From: Hyphomicrobiales bacterium
GTDB lineage: Bacteria > Pseudomonadota > Alphaproteobacteria > Rhizobiales > Rhizobiaceae
DNA length: 34,935 nt
Reading direction: 5' to 3'
Assembly: GCA_017305925.1 (NCBI GenBank)
Contig: JAFKJW010000110.1
Span: 1-34,935, forward strand
Shown here piece by piece: positions 19,329 through 30,510 of this stretch (its first letter is position 1; each line of letters opens with the position of its first letter). Under the pieces are notes generated by a model. It worked only from the letters and a program-made list of their open reading frames with translations. It was not told the DNA's origin and made no database searches. The position numbers and the translations under genes are program-made.

Positions 19329-19478
19329 GTTGCGCAACCTGTGGTCTGTGCAGCTTGCGGACGCAGGCCCTTTTCGTTATGGAGGCCGCGAACTCCGGCG
19401 CCGGTTCCCGCAACGGCGCTTTCCATCAATCTTCCAAGGCATTGACGCCCAGGACCGCAGACAGGGCCTTTCGCTTCC

Positions 19479-20753
19479 ATGGCGCGCATCGTGATGAAGT
19501 TCGGCGGGACGTCCGTCGCCGACCTTTCCCGCATCCACAATGTGGCGCGCCATGTCAAACGCGAGGTGGATGCTGGCAACCAGGTCGCCGTCGTCGTCTC
19601 GGCCATGTCCGGCAAGACAAACGAGCTGGTCGGCTGGGTGCAGGAGACGCCGAAGGTCGCCGGCGCCAGCATGCCGCTCTACGACGCCCGCGAGTATGAC
19701 GCGGTGGTGGCGTCCGGCGAGCAGGTCACGTCCGGCCTTCTGGCGATCGCGCTGCAATCCATGGGCGTCCACGCCCGCTCCTGGCAGGGCTGGCAGATCC
19801 CCATCAAGACCGATGGCGCGCATGGCGCGGCCCGTATCCTCGACATCGACGGCTCCTTCCTGATCAGGCGCTTCGAGGAAGGGCAGGTCGCCGTCGTCGC
19901 CGGCTTCCAGGGCATCGCGCCCGACAACCGCATCTCCACGCTGGGCCGCGGCGGCTCCGACACCTCGGCCGTGGCGATCGCGGCGGCGGTGAAGGCCGAC
20001 CGCTGCGACATCTACACCGACGTCGACGGCGTCTACACCACCGATCCGCGCATCGAGCCCAAGGCCCGGCGGCTGGCGAAGATCTCGTTCGAGGAGATGC
20101 TGGAGATGGCGTCCCTCGGCGCCAAGGTCCTGCAGGTCCGCTCGGTCGAGCTCGCCATGGTGCACAAGGTGCGCACCTTCGTCCGCTCGTCCTTCGACGA
20201 CCCGGACGCGCCCGGCATGGGCGATCTGCTCAATCCGCCTGGAACGCTCATTTGCGACGAGGATGAAATCGTGGAACAGCAAGTCGTCACCGGCATCGCC
20301 TACGCCAAGGACGAGGCGCAGATCTCGCTGCGCCGCGTCGCCGACCGCCCCGGCGTCGCCGCCGGCATCTTCCTGCCGCTGGCCGAGGCCAACATCAATG
20401 TCGACATGATCGTCCAGAACATTTCCGAGGACGGCAAATCGACCGACATGACCTTCACCGTGCCGAATGGCGACGTGGCCAAGGCGCTGGCCGTGCTCGA
20501 CCAGGTCAGGAAGGATGTCGGCTTCGACGTCGTCCAGCATGAGGACGGCATGTCGAAGGTCTCGGTCATCGGCATCGGCATGCGAAGCCATGCCGGCGTC
20601 GCCGCCACCGCCTTCAAGGCGCTGGCCGACAAGGCGATCAATATCCGGGCGATCACCACGTCCGAGATAAAGATTTCGATCCTGATCGACGGCCCTTATA
20701 CCGAACTTGCGGTTCGCACTTTGCATTCGGTCTACGGGCTCGATAAGCATTAG
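19479..20753 (+). CDS. lysC: Aspartate kinase LysC
   Basis: Aspartokinase phosphorylates aspartate in the first step towards lysine, methionine, threonine and diaminopimelate for cell wall. The 424-residue protein begins ARIVMKFGGTSV (KFGGTS at 7-12), has LGRGGSDTSAVA in the kinase domain and TDVDGVYTTDPRI, and ends in two ACT regulatory domains (about 265-424) with GVAAGIF and INIRAITTSEIKIS. Length and single-copy context match the feedback-regulated enzyme of alphaproteobacteria. It opens the conserved lysC-ptsP-prfA-prmC block. Confidence 0.98.
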   Translation: MARIVMKFGGTSVADLSRIHNVARHVKREVDAGNQVAVVVSAMSGKTNELVGWVQETPKVAGASMPLYDAREYDAVVASGEQVTSGLLAIALQSMGVHARSWQGWQIPIKTDGAHGAARILDIDGSFLIRRFEEGQVAVVAGFQGIAPDNRISTLGRGGSDTSAVAIAAAVKADRCDIYTDVDGVYTTDPRIEPKARRLAKISFEEMLEMASLGAKVLQVRSVELAMVHKVRTFVRSSFDDPDAPGMGDLLNPPGTLICDEDEIVEQQVVTGIAYAKDEAQISLRRVADRPGVAAGIFLPLAEANINVDMIVQNISEDGKSTDMTFTVPNGDVAKALAVLDQVRKDVGFDVVQHEDGMSKVSVIGIGMRSHAGVAATAFKALADKAINIRAITTSEIKISILIDGPYTELAVRTLHSVYGLDKH

Positions 20754-20823
20754 GCGGCAAGACCGCCATCTGGATTCGCCGGAAGGCACGCCTGCCGGCG
20801 ACGGGACCTGGAGATCGAACGTG

Positions 20824-23094
20824 ATGCGGGATACGGCCGGCGGCCCGCGCGTATTGCTGAAGCGGCTCCGCGAGCTGATGCAGGAGCCGCTTGAGCCGCA
20901 GACGCGGCTCGACCGCATCGTGCGCGAGATCGCCGCCAACATGGTCGCCGAGGTCTGCTCGCTCTATGTCCTGCGCGCCGATTCCGTCCTCGAGCTCTAC
21001 GCCACGGAGGGCCTGAACCCGGGCTCCGTCCACCAGGCGCAGCTGCGCCTCGGGCAGGGCCTCGTCGGCACCATCGCCGCCAGCGCCCGCCCGCTCAACC
21101 TGTCGGAAGCGCAGCAGCACCCGGCCTTCGCCTACCTGCCCGAGGTGGGGGAGGAGGCCTACAACTCCTTCCTCGGCGTGCCCGTGCTGCGCGCCGGCCG
21201 CACGCTCGGCGTGCTGGTCGTGCAGAACCGCACCAAGCGGACCTATCGCGAGGACGAGCTGGAGGCGCTGGAGACCACCGCCATGGTGATCGCCGAGATG
21301 ATCGCCACCGGCGACCTCGTGCGGCTCACCCGGCCGGGCCTGGAACTCGACCTGACGCGGCCGGTCAGCTTCGACGGCATCTCCTTCAACGACGGCATCG
21401 GCCTCGGCCATGTCGTGCTGCACGAGCCGCGCATCGTCGTCACCAACCTGTTCAACGAGGACAGCGACCAGGAGGTGCGCCGCCTCGAGCAGGCGCTGAG
21501 CTCGCTGCGGCTGTCCATCGACGACATGCTGTCGCGCCGCGACGTCGCCTTCGAGGGCGAGCATCGGCAGGTGCTGGAAGCCTACCGCATGTTCGCCAAC
21601 GACCGCGGCTGGGTGCGCCGCCTGGAGGAGGCGGTGCGCAACGGCCTGACCGCCGAGGCGGCCGTGGAAAAGGTGCAGAGCGACATGCGCGCCCGCATGC
21701 TGCACATGACCGACCCTTATCTGCGCGAGCGGATGAGCGACTTCGACGACCTCGCCAACCGCCTGCTGCGCCAGCTGATGGGGCATGGGCCGGACGCGCT
21801 GGCCCAGACGCTGCCGAAGGATTCCATCATCGTCGCCCGCTCGATGGGCGCGGCCGAGCTGCTCGACTATCCGCGCGACAGGCTGCGCGGCCTCGTCCTG
21901 GAGGACGGGGCGGCGACGAGCCACGTCGTCATCGTCGCGCGCGCCATGGGCATCCCCGTCGCCGGCCAGATGAAGGGCGCCGTCTCCATGGCCGAGAACG
22001 GCGACGCCATCATCGTCGACGGCGAGGAGGGCATCATCCATCTCCGCCCGCAGCCGGATCTGGAGGCGGCCTACGCCGAGAAGGTGCGCTTCCGCGCCCG
22101 CCGGCAGGAGATCTACCGCGAGTTGCGCTCCCAGCCCTCACTGTCCAAGGACGGCGTCGCTGTCGATCTCCTGATGAATGCCGGCCTGCTGGTCGACCTG
22201 CCGCATCTGGCGGATTCGGGCGCGGGCGGCATCGGCCTCTTCCGCACCGAATTGCAGTTCATGGTGGCCGCGACCTTCCCGCGCGCCGAGCAGCAGGAGC
22301 GGCTCTACAGCGACGTGCTCGACGCCGCGCGCGGCAAGCCTGTCACGTTCCGCACCATCGACATCGGCGGCGACAAGGTGCTGCCCTATTTCAAGAGCGT
22401 CTCGCACGAGGAGAACCCCGCGCTCGGCTGGCGCGCGATCCGCCTCACGCTCGACCGCCCCGGCCTGCTGCGCACGCAGATTCGCGCGCTTCTGCGCGCC
22501 GCCGGCGGCCGCGAGCTCAGGATGATGCTGCCGATGATCACCGAGCTCGGCGAGATCCGCCAGGCGCGCGAGCTGATCGACCGCGAGGTGCGGCACCTGT
22601 CGCGCTTCGGCCACGACCTGCCCACCCAGTTGCGGCTCGGCGCCATGCTGGAGGTTCCCTCGCTGATCTTCCAGCTCGACGAGCTGATGGCGGCGGTGGA
22701 TTTCGTCTCCGTCGGCTCCAACGACCTTTTCCAGTTCGTCATGGCGGTCGACCGCGGCAACACGACGCTTTCGGACCGCTTCGACCCGCTGTCCGTCCCG
22801 TTCCTGCGCGTGCTGCGGCAGATCGCGGAAGCCGGCGAGCGCAGCGGCACGCCCGTCACGCTCTGTGGCGAGCTTGCCGGCAAGCCGATCTCGGCGCTGG
22901 CGCTGCTCGGCGTGGGCTTCCGCTCGATCTCCATGTCGGCCGCCTCCATCGGCCCGGTCAAGGCGATGCTGATCGAGACGCCGGTCGCCGAACTGCGCGC
23001 CTTCCTTGCCGACAATCTGGCCGGCAACAGCGCGGAACTGCCGATGCGCATGCTCCTCCAGGGATGGGCCGAGGAGCACGGCATACCGCTCTGA
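20824..23094 (+). CDS. ptsP: Phosphoenolpyruvate-protein phosphotransferase PtsP (EI-Ntr)
   Basis: First enzyme of the nitrogen-related PTS, passing phosphate from PEP to NPr and then EIIA-Ntr; it controls potassium uptake, stringent response and carbon/nitrogen balance. The 756-residue product has an N-terminal GAF domain (about 20-170, sensing glutamine in relatives), the phospho-histidine swivel domain with ATSH and active His367, and a PEP-utilising barrel with GLFRTELQF, ENPALGWRAIR, LGAMLEVPS and the catalytic LCGELAG. I use ATG 20824, with GGAG upstream; an adjacent in-frame GTG precedes it. It lies 70 bases after lysC and is likely co-transcribed. Confidence 0.97.
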   Translation: MRDTAGGPRVLLKRLRELMQEPLEPQTRLDRIVREIAANMVAEVCSLYVLRADSVLELYATEGLNPGSVHQAQLRLGQGLVGTIAASARPLNLSEAQQHPAFAYLPEVGEEAYNSFLGVPVLRAGRTLGVLVVQNRTKRTYREDELEALETTAMVIAEMIATGDLVRLTRPGLELDLTRPVSFDGISFNDGIGLGHVVLHEPRIVVTNLFNEDSDQEVRRLEQALSSLRLSIDDMLSRRDVAFEGEHRQVLEAYRMFANDRGWVRRLEEAVRNGLTAEAAVEKVQSDMRARMLHMTDPYLRERMSDFDDLANRLLRQLMGHGPDALAQTLPKDSIIVARSMGAAELLDYPRDRLRGLVLEDGAATSHVVIVARAMGIPVAGQMKGAVSMAENGDAIIVDGEEGIIHLRPQPDLEAAYAEKVRFRARRQEIYRELRSQPSLSKDGVAVDLLMNAGLLVDLPHLADSGAGGIGLFRTELQFMVAATFPRAEQQERLYSDVLDAARGKPVTFRTIDIGGDKVLPYFKSVSHEENPALGWRAIRLTLDRPGLLRTQIRALLRAAGGRELRMMLPMITELGEIRQARELIDREVRHLSRFGHDLPTQLRLGAMLEVPSLIFQLDELMAAVDFVSVGSNDLFQFVMAVDRGNTTLSDRFDPLSVPFLRVLRQIAEAGERSGTPVTLCGELAGKPISALALLGVGFRSISMSAASIGPVKAMLIETPVAELRAFLADNLAGNSAELPMRMLLQGWAEEHGIPL

Positions 23095-23122
23095 CCCTGC
23101 CGGCGAGGAGCGATCCGCGGCG

Positions 23123-23149
23123 TTGCGGGATCGCGGCTTCGCCTATATA
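23123..23149 (+). promoter_or_regulatory. Possible prfA promoter, near-leaderless
   Basis: TTGCGG (23123-23128) and TATATA (23144-23149) with a short 15-base spacer. The -10 box ends eight bases before the prfA ATG and no ribosome site is present, so the transcript could start within one or two bases of the start codon. The short spacer lowers confidence. Confidence 0.3.
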
Positions 23150-23157
23150 GCGCCGCC

Positions 23158-24234
23158 ATGATCGCTCTTCCCCGTGACCGCATGGACCAGGTCGTCAAGC
23201 GCTTCGACATGCTCGAGGCGCAGATGGCGGCCGGGGTGGAGCCCGATGCCTATGTGAAGATGGCATCCGAATATGCCGAGTTGCAGGAGATCGTCGGCAA
23301 GGTGCGCGCCCTGCGTAGCGCCGAGGCGGAAGCCGCCGACCTGGAGGCGATGCTCGCCGACAGGGCGACGGACGCCGAGATGCGCGAGCTTGCCGAAGCC
23401 GACCTGCCCGCCGTCGAGGCGCGCATCGAGGCCTTGCAGCACGACATCCAGATCCTGCTCCTGCCGAAGGACGCGGCGGACGAGCGCAGCGCCATCCTGG
23501 AAATCCGCGCCGGCACGGGCGGCGACGAGGCTTCGCTCTTCGCCGGCGACCTCTTCCGCATGTACGAGCGCTACGCCGCCCGGCAGGGGTGGCGCGTCGA
23601 GGTGGTCTCCGCCAGCGAGGGCGAGGTCGGCGGCTTCAAGGAGATCGTCGCCAGCGTGGCCGGCAAGGGCGTCTTCGCCCGGCTGAAGTTCGAGTCGGGC
23701 GTGCATCGCGTGCAGCGCGTGCCGGCGACGGAGGCGCAGGGCCGCATCCACACCTCCGCCGCCACCGTCGCGGTGCTGCCGGAGGCCGAGGAGGTGGATA
23801 TCGAGATCAGGCCGGAAGATATCCGCATCGACACGATGCGCGCTTCGGGCGCCGGCGGCCAGCACGTCAACACGACAGACTCGGCCGTCCGCATCACCCA
23901 TCTGCCGACCGGCATCATGGTCGTCTCGGCCGAGAAGTCGCAGCACCAGAACCGCGCGCGCGCCATGCAGATCCTGCGGGCGCGCCTTTTCGACATGGAG
24001 CGGACGCGGCTTGCCGACGAGCGCTCCGAATCGCGAAAGCTCCAGGTCGGCTCGGGCGACCGCTCGGAGCGCATCCGCACCTACAATTTCCCGCAGGGAC
24101 GGCTGACCGACCACCGCATCAACCTCACCCTCTACAAGCTCGACCGCGTGATGGAGGGCGAGCTCGACGAGGTGGTCGACGCGCTGATCGCCGATCACCA
24201 GTCGAAACTGCTGGCCGACGTGGAAAACGGGTGA
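23158..24234 (+). CDS. prfA: Peptide chain release factor 1
   Basis: RF1 ends translation at UAA and UAG. The 358-residue protein has the RF1 stop-codon reading tripeptide Pro-Ala-Thr at 189-191 ([10 protein letters not shown]) and the GGQ at 233-235 ([10 protein letters not shown]) that triggers peptidyl-tRNA hydrolysis. Length is normal. The ATG lacks a recognisable Shine-Dalgarno. The next gene, prmC, overlaps by four bases (GTGA) and methylates the glutamine of this GGQ, so enzyme and substrate are translationally coupled. Confidence 0.98.
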   Translation: MIALPRDRMDQVVKRFDMLEAQMAAGVEPDAYVKMASEYAELQEIVGKVRALRSAEAEAADLEAMLADRATDAEMRELAEADLPAVEARIEALQHDIQILLLPKDAADERSAILEIRAGTGGDEASLFAGDLFRMYERYAARQGWRVEVVSASEGEVGGFKEIVASVAGKGVFARLKFESGVHRVQRVPATEAQGRIHTSAATVAVLPEAEEVDIEIRPEDIRIDTMRASGAGGQHVNTTDSAVRITHLPTGIMVVSAEKSQHQNRARAMQILRARLFDMERTRLADERSESRKLQVGSGDRSERIRTYNFPQGRLTDHRINLTLYKLDRVMEGELDEVVDALIADHQSKLLADVENG

Positions 24235-25097
24235 GTCGGGCATCGACCCTGCACGATCTTCATCGGCAGGCTCTGCGGCAACTGCAGGCCGGGGACGTCG
24301 AAACGCCCGGCCTCGACGCGCGGCTTCTCGTCGGGCATTTCACGAATACGACGCAGACGGACGCCATCGTCCGCGGCGACATCCCGATCGATCCGGAAAC
24401 GGCCGCGGCGGTCGAAAAGGCGCTGCTGCGCCGGCTGGCCGGCGAGCCCGTCCATCGCATCATCGGCCATCGCGCGTTTCACGGCATCGAACTCAGCCTG
24501 TCGCCGGGCACGCTGGAGCCGCGTCCGGACACCGAAGCGCTGGTCGACATGGCCTTGACGCGGCTGCGCGCCCTGGCCGCCGAGGGGACAGGCCCGCGCA
24601 TCCTCGATCTCGGCACCGGCACCGGCGCCATAGCGCTGGCGCTTCTCCATGCCTTGCCGGAGGCAACCGCGCTTGGCGTGGATATCTCCGGCGACGCCCT
24701 GCGCACGGCCGTGGAAAACGCCGCGCGGCTCGGGCTGGCTGCCCGCTTCGAGGCGCGCCGCTCCGACTGGTTTGCGGCGGTCCCGGAAAAATTCCATGCA
24801 ATCGTCGCAAACCCTCCCTATATTCCGAGCAGAGACATAGCGTCGTTGCCGCGCGAGGTGCGCGATTTCGATCCACATGCGGCGCTGGACGGCGGCGCGG
24901 ACGGCTTGGAGCCCTATCGTACGATCGCGGGCCGCGCGGCGGACCATCTGGAGGAAGGCGGATTCGTGGCTGTCGAGATCGGTCACGACCAGTTTGGCGC
25001 CGTGGAACGGATATTCGCGGAACACGGCTTTCGGCTGGAGCAAACCGGCCTCGATCTTCTGGGACACCGGCGCGCAATGGCGTTTTCAAGGCTTTGA
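24231..25097 (+). CDS. prmC: Release factor glutamine N5-methyltransferase PrmC (HemK)
   Basis: PrmC methylates the glutamine of the GGQ motif in RF1 and RF2. The 288-residue protein has a helical N-domain, the [20 protein letters not shown] linker, the SAM-binding DLGTGTG (126-132) and the catalytic NPPY (194-197) that holds the glutamine. It starts at GTG 24231, overlapping the prfA stop as GTGA. The order prfA-prmC is conserved in bacteria. The C-terminal [13 protein letters not shown] is intact. Confidence 0.96.
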   Translation: MSRASTLHDLHRQALRQLQAGDVETPGLDARLLVGHFTNTTQTDAIVRGDIPIDPETAAAVEKALLRRLAGEPVHRIIGHRAFHGIELSLSPGTLEPRPDTEALVDMALTRLRALAAEGTGPRILDLGTGTGAIALALLHALPEATALGVDISGDALRTAVENAARLGLAARFEARRSDWFAAVPEKFHAIVANPPYIPSRDIASLPREVRDFDPHAALDGGADGLEPYRTIAGRAADHLEEGGFVAVEIGHDQFGAVERIFAEHGFRLEQTGLDLLGHRRAMAFSRL

Positions 25098-25383
25098 GGC
25101 CGGAAAACCATGCACAAAGCGCTTGGCAATAGACGGGAATATCGATAGGGTTCGTGCAACCGGATGAAACGAAGCAGGCAGTGAACCTGGCGATTCGGTT
25201 CCCAAAGGAACAGAGACAGCGGTTCGGCAAATGATGCTCGTGCTTCGTGCGGGGCATCCGGAAACAGATTGAAACCGGAACGACAGATCACCGCGCAAGC
25301 CTGCGCGTGACGGCGACAGAGCCGCAACGGATGCAAACGGGACGAAGCCGTTTGCGGGCGATTTTCAACATGAAGAGACTCGG
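25098..25383. other. Intergenic stretch between prmC and DUF4167 gene
   Basis: These 286 bases have a lower GC content than the flanks and no convincing open frame, tRNA, terminator or sigma70 promoter that I can see. It probably holds the promoter and 5' leader of the DUF4167 gene. Confidence 0.4.
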
Positions 25384-26127
25384 ATGAGGCCACAACAGCA
25401 AAACCGGCGCATGCGCGGCCGCAACAACAGCAACAATAATAACAACAACAACAACCGCCGCGGTCCCAACCCGCTGACCCGCACCTACGAGAGCAACGGG
25501 CCGGATGTGAAGATTCGCGGTTCCGCCCAGCAGATCGCCGAGAAATACGCCACGCTGGCCCGGGATGCGCAAAGCTCCGGCGACCGGGTGATGGCCGAGA
25601 ACTACCTCCAGCATGCCGAGCATTACAACCGCATCATCGCCGCCGCGCAGGCGCAGATGCCGATCCAGAACTTCCAGCAGCCGCGTTCCGATCTGGATGA
25701 CGATCTCGACGAGGAGGGCGACGAGTTCGGCCTGCAGGCCGGTGGCTCCTCCCAGCCGCAGGTCAACGGCAACCAGGGCAACCAGCCCCAGCCGCGCGTG
25801 ACGGATGGCGGCGCCGGTCCGCAGCCGGTGATCGAGGGGGTTCCGGCCGAGGTCGCGCTCAACGCCGACGCCGTCGCGCCCGAGGGCGAGGCGGACGATC
25901 AGCCTCGCATGAACGGCAGCGAGAACGACCAGGCGAGCGGCGAGGAAGGTGGTTTCCGTCGGCCCCGCAGGCCGCGCCGCGGCCGCCCGCGCCGTGGCGA
26001 GGGCGAAGGCATGGAGGCTTCGGCCGGCGAAGGCGATGCGGCCGGCGATGCCGCCCCGCCCGCAAAGCCGCGGAAGTCCGACGGCGAGCCGTCCGCGGCC
26101 CCGTCCTTCGAGCCGACGGAAGGCTGA
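25384..26127 (+). CDS. DUF4167 domain protein with poly-Asn tract
   Basis: A 247-residue, largely disordered protein. The N-terminus is basic and asparagine-rich (MRPQQQNRRMRGRNN followed by Ser and eight more Asn, ending at residue 24). The conserved DUF4167 part spans about 28-90 (RTYESNGPDVKIRGSAQQIA, YATLARDAQSSGDRVMAENY, LQHAEHYNRI). The rest is acidic and Pro/Gly-rich with an Arg-rich RRPRRPRRGRPRRG patch near 195-210. The family is restricted mainly to alphaproteobacteria and has no firm function; the mixture of basic patches suggests RNA or DNA contact, which is inference. The position between prmC and clpB is its usual place. Confidence 0.92.
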   Translation: MRPQQQNRRMRGRNNSNNNNNNNNRRGPNPLTRTYESNGPDVKIRGSAQQIAEKYATLARDAQSSGDRVMAENYLQHAEHYNRIIAAAQAQMPIQNFQQPRSDLDDDLDEEGDEFGLQAGGSSQPQVNGNQGNQPQPRVTDGGAGPQPVIEGVPAEVALNADAVAPEGEADDQPRMNGSENDQASGEEGGFRRPRRPRRGRPRRGEGEGMEASAGEGDAAGDAAPPAKPRKSDGEPSAAPSFEPTEG

Positions 26128-26136
26128 CCGGTCCGC

Positions 26137-26739
26137 TCAGGCGCCGGCGAACAGCAGCGCCGCCGTCAGCAGGAACCACAGCAGCGTCGAGACCAGGAAG
26201 GCGCGCTCGGCCAGGCCGAAAAAAGCGCGCAGTCGGGGGATCATCGTCGCCACGACCAGAGCCAGCGATACCGGAACGATCCAGCCGAGCGCGGCAAGGG
26301 CGGCATTGAGCGGCCCCGCCGTGATCGCCAGCACGGTCGGGCCGCCGATGCTGACGACCTCGTAGGCCAGCGTGAAGGTGAGGATCGCGAAAGCGAGGTG
26401 GATCAGCCCCTCGCGCGTGCGGCCGAACGATCCTTCGTCGGCCTTGAAGACCAGCACGCCGAGCCTGAGCACCGCCAGCGCGCCCAGGCAATAGACGGCC
26501 GCCTTGCGAAACTCTGCGCCGGGATAGTCCAGCATGGCCCGGCAGAGCGCGGCGGCGCCGATGATGCCCGCCGCGCCGTAGGCCTTGAAAAGCCACGCAG
26601 CCTTGCCCGTGCCGTAGTCGCTGACGGCTGTGCTGACGGGACTGCGCTGCGGCTCCACGATATGGAGTGCGATCAGCAGGACGAGCGCCAGCGCGTAGCA
26701 CCCTGCCGAGACGCCGGCGGCGGTCTGATAAAAGGGCAT
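26137..26739 (-). CDS. DUF998 family membrane protein
   Basis: A 200-residue inner-membrane protein with six hydrophobic segments. The first helix (TAAGVSAGCYALALVLLIALHIV), the short polar SPVSTAVSDYGTG loop after it, and the later HLAFAILTFTLAYEV helix match DUF998, a family of unknown function. ATG 26739 has a CTGGAG site about eight bases upstream. It is convergent with the DUF4167 gene (nine bases apart) and divergent from clpB. Its role cannot be stated. Confidence 0.8.
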   Translation of the reverse strand: MPFYQTAAGVSAGCYALALVLLIALHIVEPQRSPVSTAVSDYGTGKAAWLFKAYGAAGIIGAAALCRAMLDYPGAEFRKAAVYCLGALAVLRLGVLVFKADEGSFGRTREGLIHLAFAILTFTLAYEVVSIGGPTVLAITAGPLNAALAALGWIVPVSLALVVATMIPRLRAFFGLAERAFLVSTLLWFLLTAALLFAGA

Positions 26740-26769
26740 CGGAATCTCCAGTTGTCGGCGCTGTCCGCT

Positions 26770-26798
26770 CTTGAGGGCGGGCGGAGCGTGCACCATAT
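26770..26798 (+). promoter_or_regulatory. clpB promoter, RpoH (heat-shock sigma) type
   Basis: CTTGAG (26770-26775) and CACCATAT (26791-26798) resemble the heat-shock consensus CTTGAA - about 14 bases - CCCCATNT, here with a 15-base gap. It lies 75 bases before the clpB ATG, as expected for an RpoH target. Confidence 0.6.
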
Positions 26799-26872
26799 CA
26801 GCGTGGAACCGGCCCGGCTCTATCCGAGGGGGCCTGTCACCGAAAGCGGGCCGGTGATGGAAGGAGACATAG

Positions 26873-29485
<2,613 letters not shown>

Positions 29486-29510
29486 GGCAAGCTCGATCCG
29501 AAACGACCGG

Positions 29511-29545
29511 GAGCCGGCGGCTTTGGCTGCCGGCTCTTTTGTTTT
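29511..29545 (+). terminator. Rho-independent terminator after clpB
   Basis: Stem GAGCCGGC (29511-29518) pairs with GCCGGCTC (29529-29536) around a 10-base loop, followed by TTTTGTTTT. This is the clearest intrinsic terminator in the window. Confidence 0.85.
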
Positions 29546-29616
29546 AAGCATGACGTTCGAAACGACATGCGGCAAAGCAGGAACCCGAAGCATGTCGCCC
29601 GAAAGGAGGCGATGCC

Positions 29617-30330
29617 GTGCGCAATCTGGATTTTTCCTCCTGGCAGGGCGTCCTGACCACCATCCTCGGCCTGCTGCTGGTCACGCTGATCGGCATGGGC
29701 ATCCGCCTGATCATGATGTTCACCATCCAGCAGCGGCGGGAGCGCATGAACCGGCAGATCAACGAGCGCCTGCGCACGCTGATCGCCGCCTACAAGGTCC
29801 TCGGCGGGTCCTTCACCGGCGACCTCGCGGTCGACCCGACCCATCTGCGCGATCTGCGGCGGCCCCACGCCGCCGACCCCGTGGACGGAGAGCAGGCGCC
29901 CGATCCTTCGGATGAGGGCGCGAAGGGCTCCGACCGCGCGCGGCGGATCCGCGACGCCGTCGAGGCGGCGCTGTCGGACATCATCCTGCTTGGCACGGAA
30001 GAGCAGGTGCGGCTTGCCGAGCGCGCCGCGCGCGAACTCGTCGAGGGCCGCCCCGTGCATGTGCATGATCTCGTCGTGTCGCTGCGGGATTTCATCCGCA
30101 AGGCGCTCGATCTCGATCCCATCCCGGCCGGCCTTGCGATCCCCGCGCAGGGACCGGCCCGCCCGTCGGGCTCCGGCAGCCGCGGCGAGGGACGGCGCGA
30201 GCGCGCGGAGGGCGGCAAGGGTGGAGGCGGCGGCGCGATGATGGGCGGCATGGGCATGGGAATGGGCGGAATGGGTCTCGGCGCCGGATTGGGCGCCGCA
30301 CACCATGAGGACGACCCCCATGGCGCATGA
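29617..30330 (+). CDS. Membrane-anchored hypothetical protein with Gly/Met-rich tail
   Basis: A 237-residue protein I do not recognise by name. One transmembrane segment (about 11-37, LTTILGLLLVTLIGMGIRLIMMF) is followed by a basic helix (QQRRERMNRQINERLRTLIA) and a mostly helical cytoplasmic region including RIRDAVEAALSDIILLGTEE (about 109-128) and VHVHDLVVSLRDFIRKALDL. The last 45 residues are low complexity: a Gly/Arg/Lys stretch, then repeated Gly-Met units (GGMGMGMGGMGLG) and a His/Asp-rich end that could bind metal. AAAGGAGG precedes the start. The helical core looks conserved in rhizobia; function unknown. Confidence 0.75.
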   Translation: MRNLDFSSWQGVLTTILGLLLVTLIGMGIRLIMMFTIQQRRERMNRQINERLRTLIAAYKVLGGSFTGDLAVDPTHLRDLRRPHAADPVDGEQAPDPSDEGAKGSDRARRIRDAVEAALSDIILLGTEEQVRLAERAARELVEGRPVHVHDLVVSLRDFIRKALDLDPIPAGLAIPAQGPARPSGSGSRGEGRRERAEGGKGGGGGAMMGGMGMGMGGMGLGAGLGAAHHEDDPHGA

Positions 30331-30510
30331 CCCTGCACGCCGGGCGGATGAAAATTTCGACCGGAAGCCCGATAGGGCGTTTTCGCGGGCAGGTCGGCCA
30401 TTTTCATGCCCCGTTCATGATGGAACGGGTAGCATGACAGGAGGTTTCTGTTGCGGGGCTTGACCGGATCGATGCGACCGACCGGTTGAGGCGGTCAAGG
30501 TGGAGAGAGC

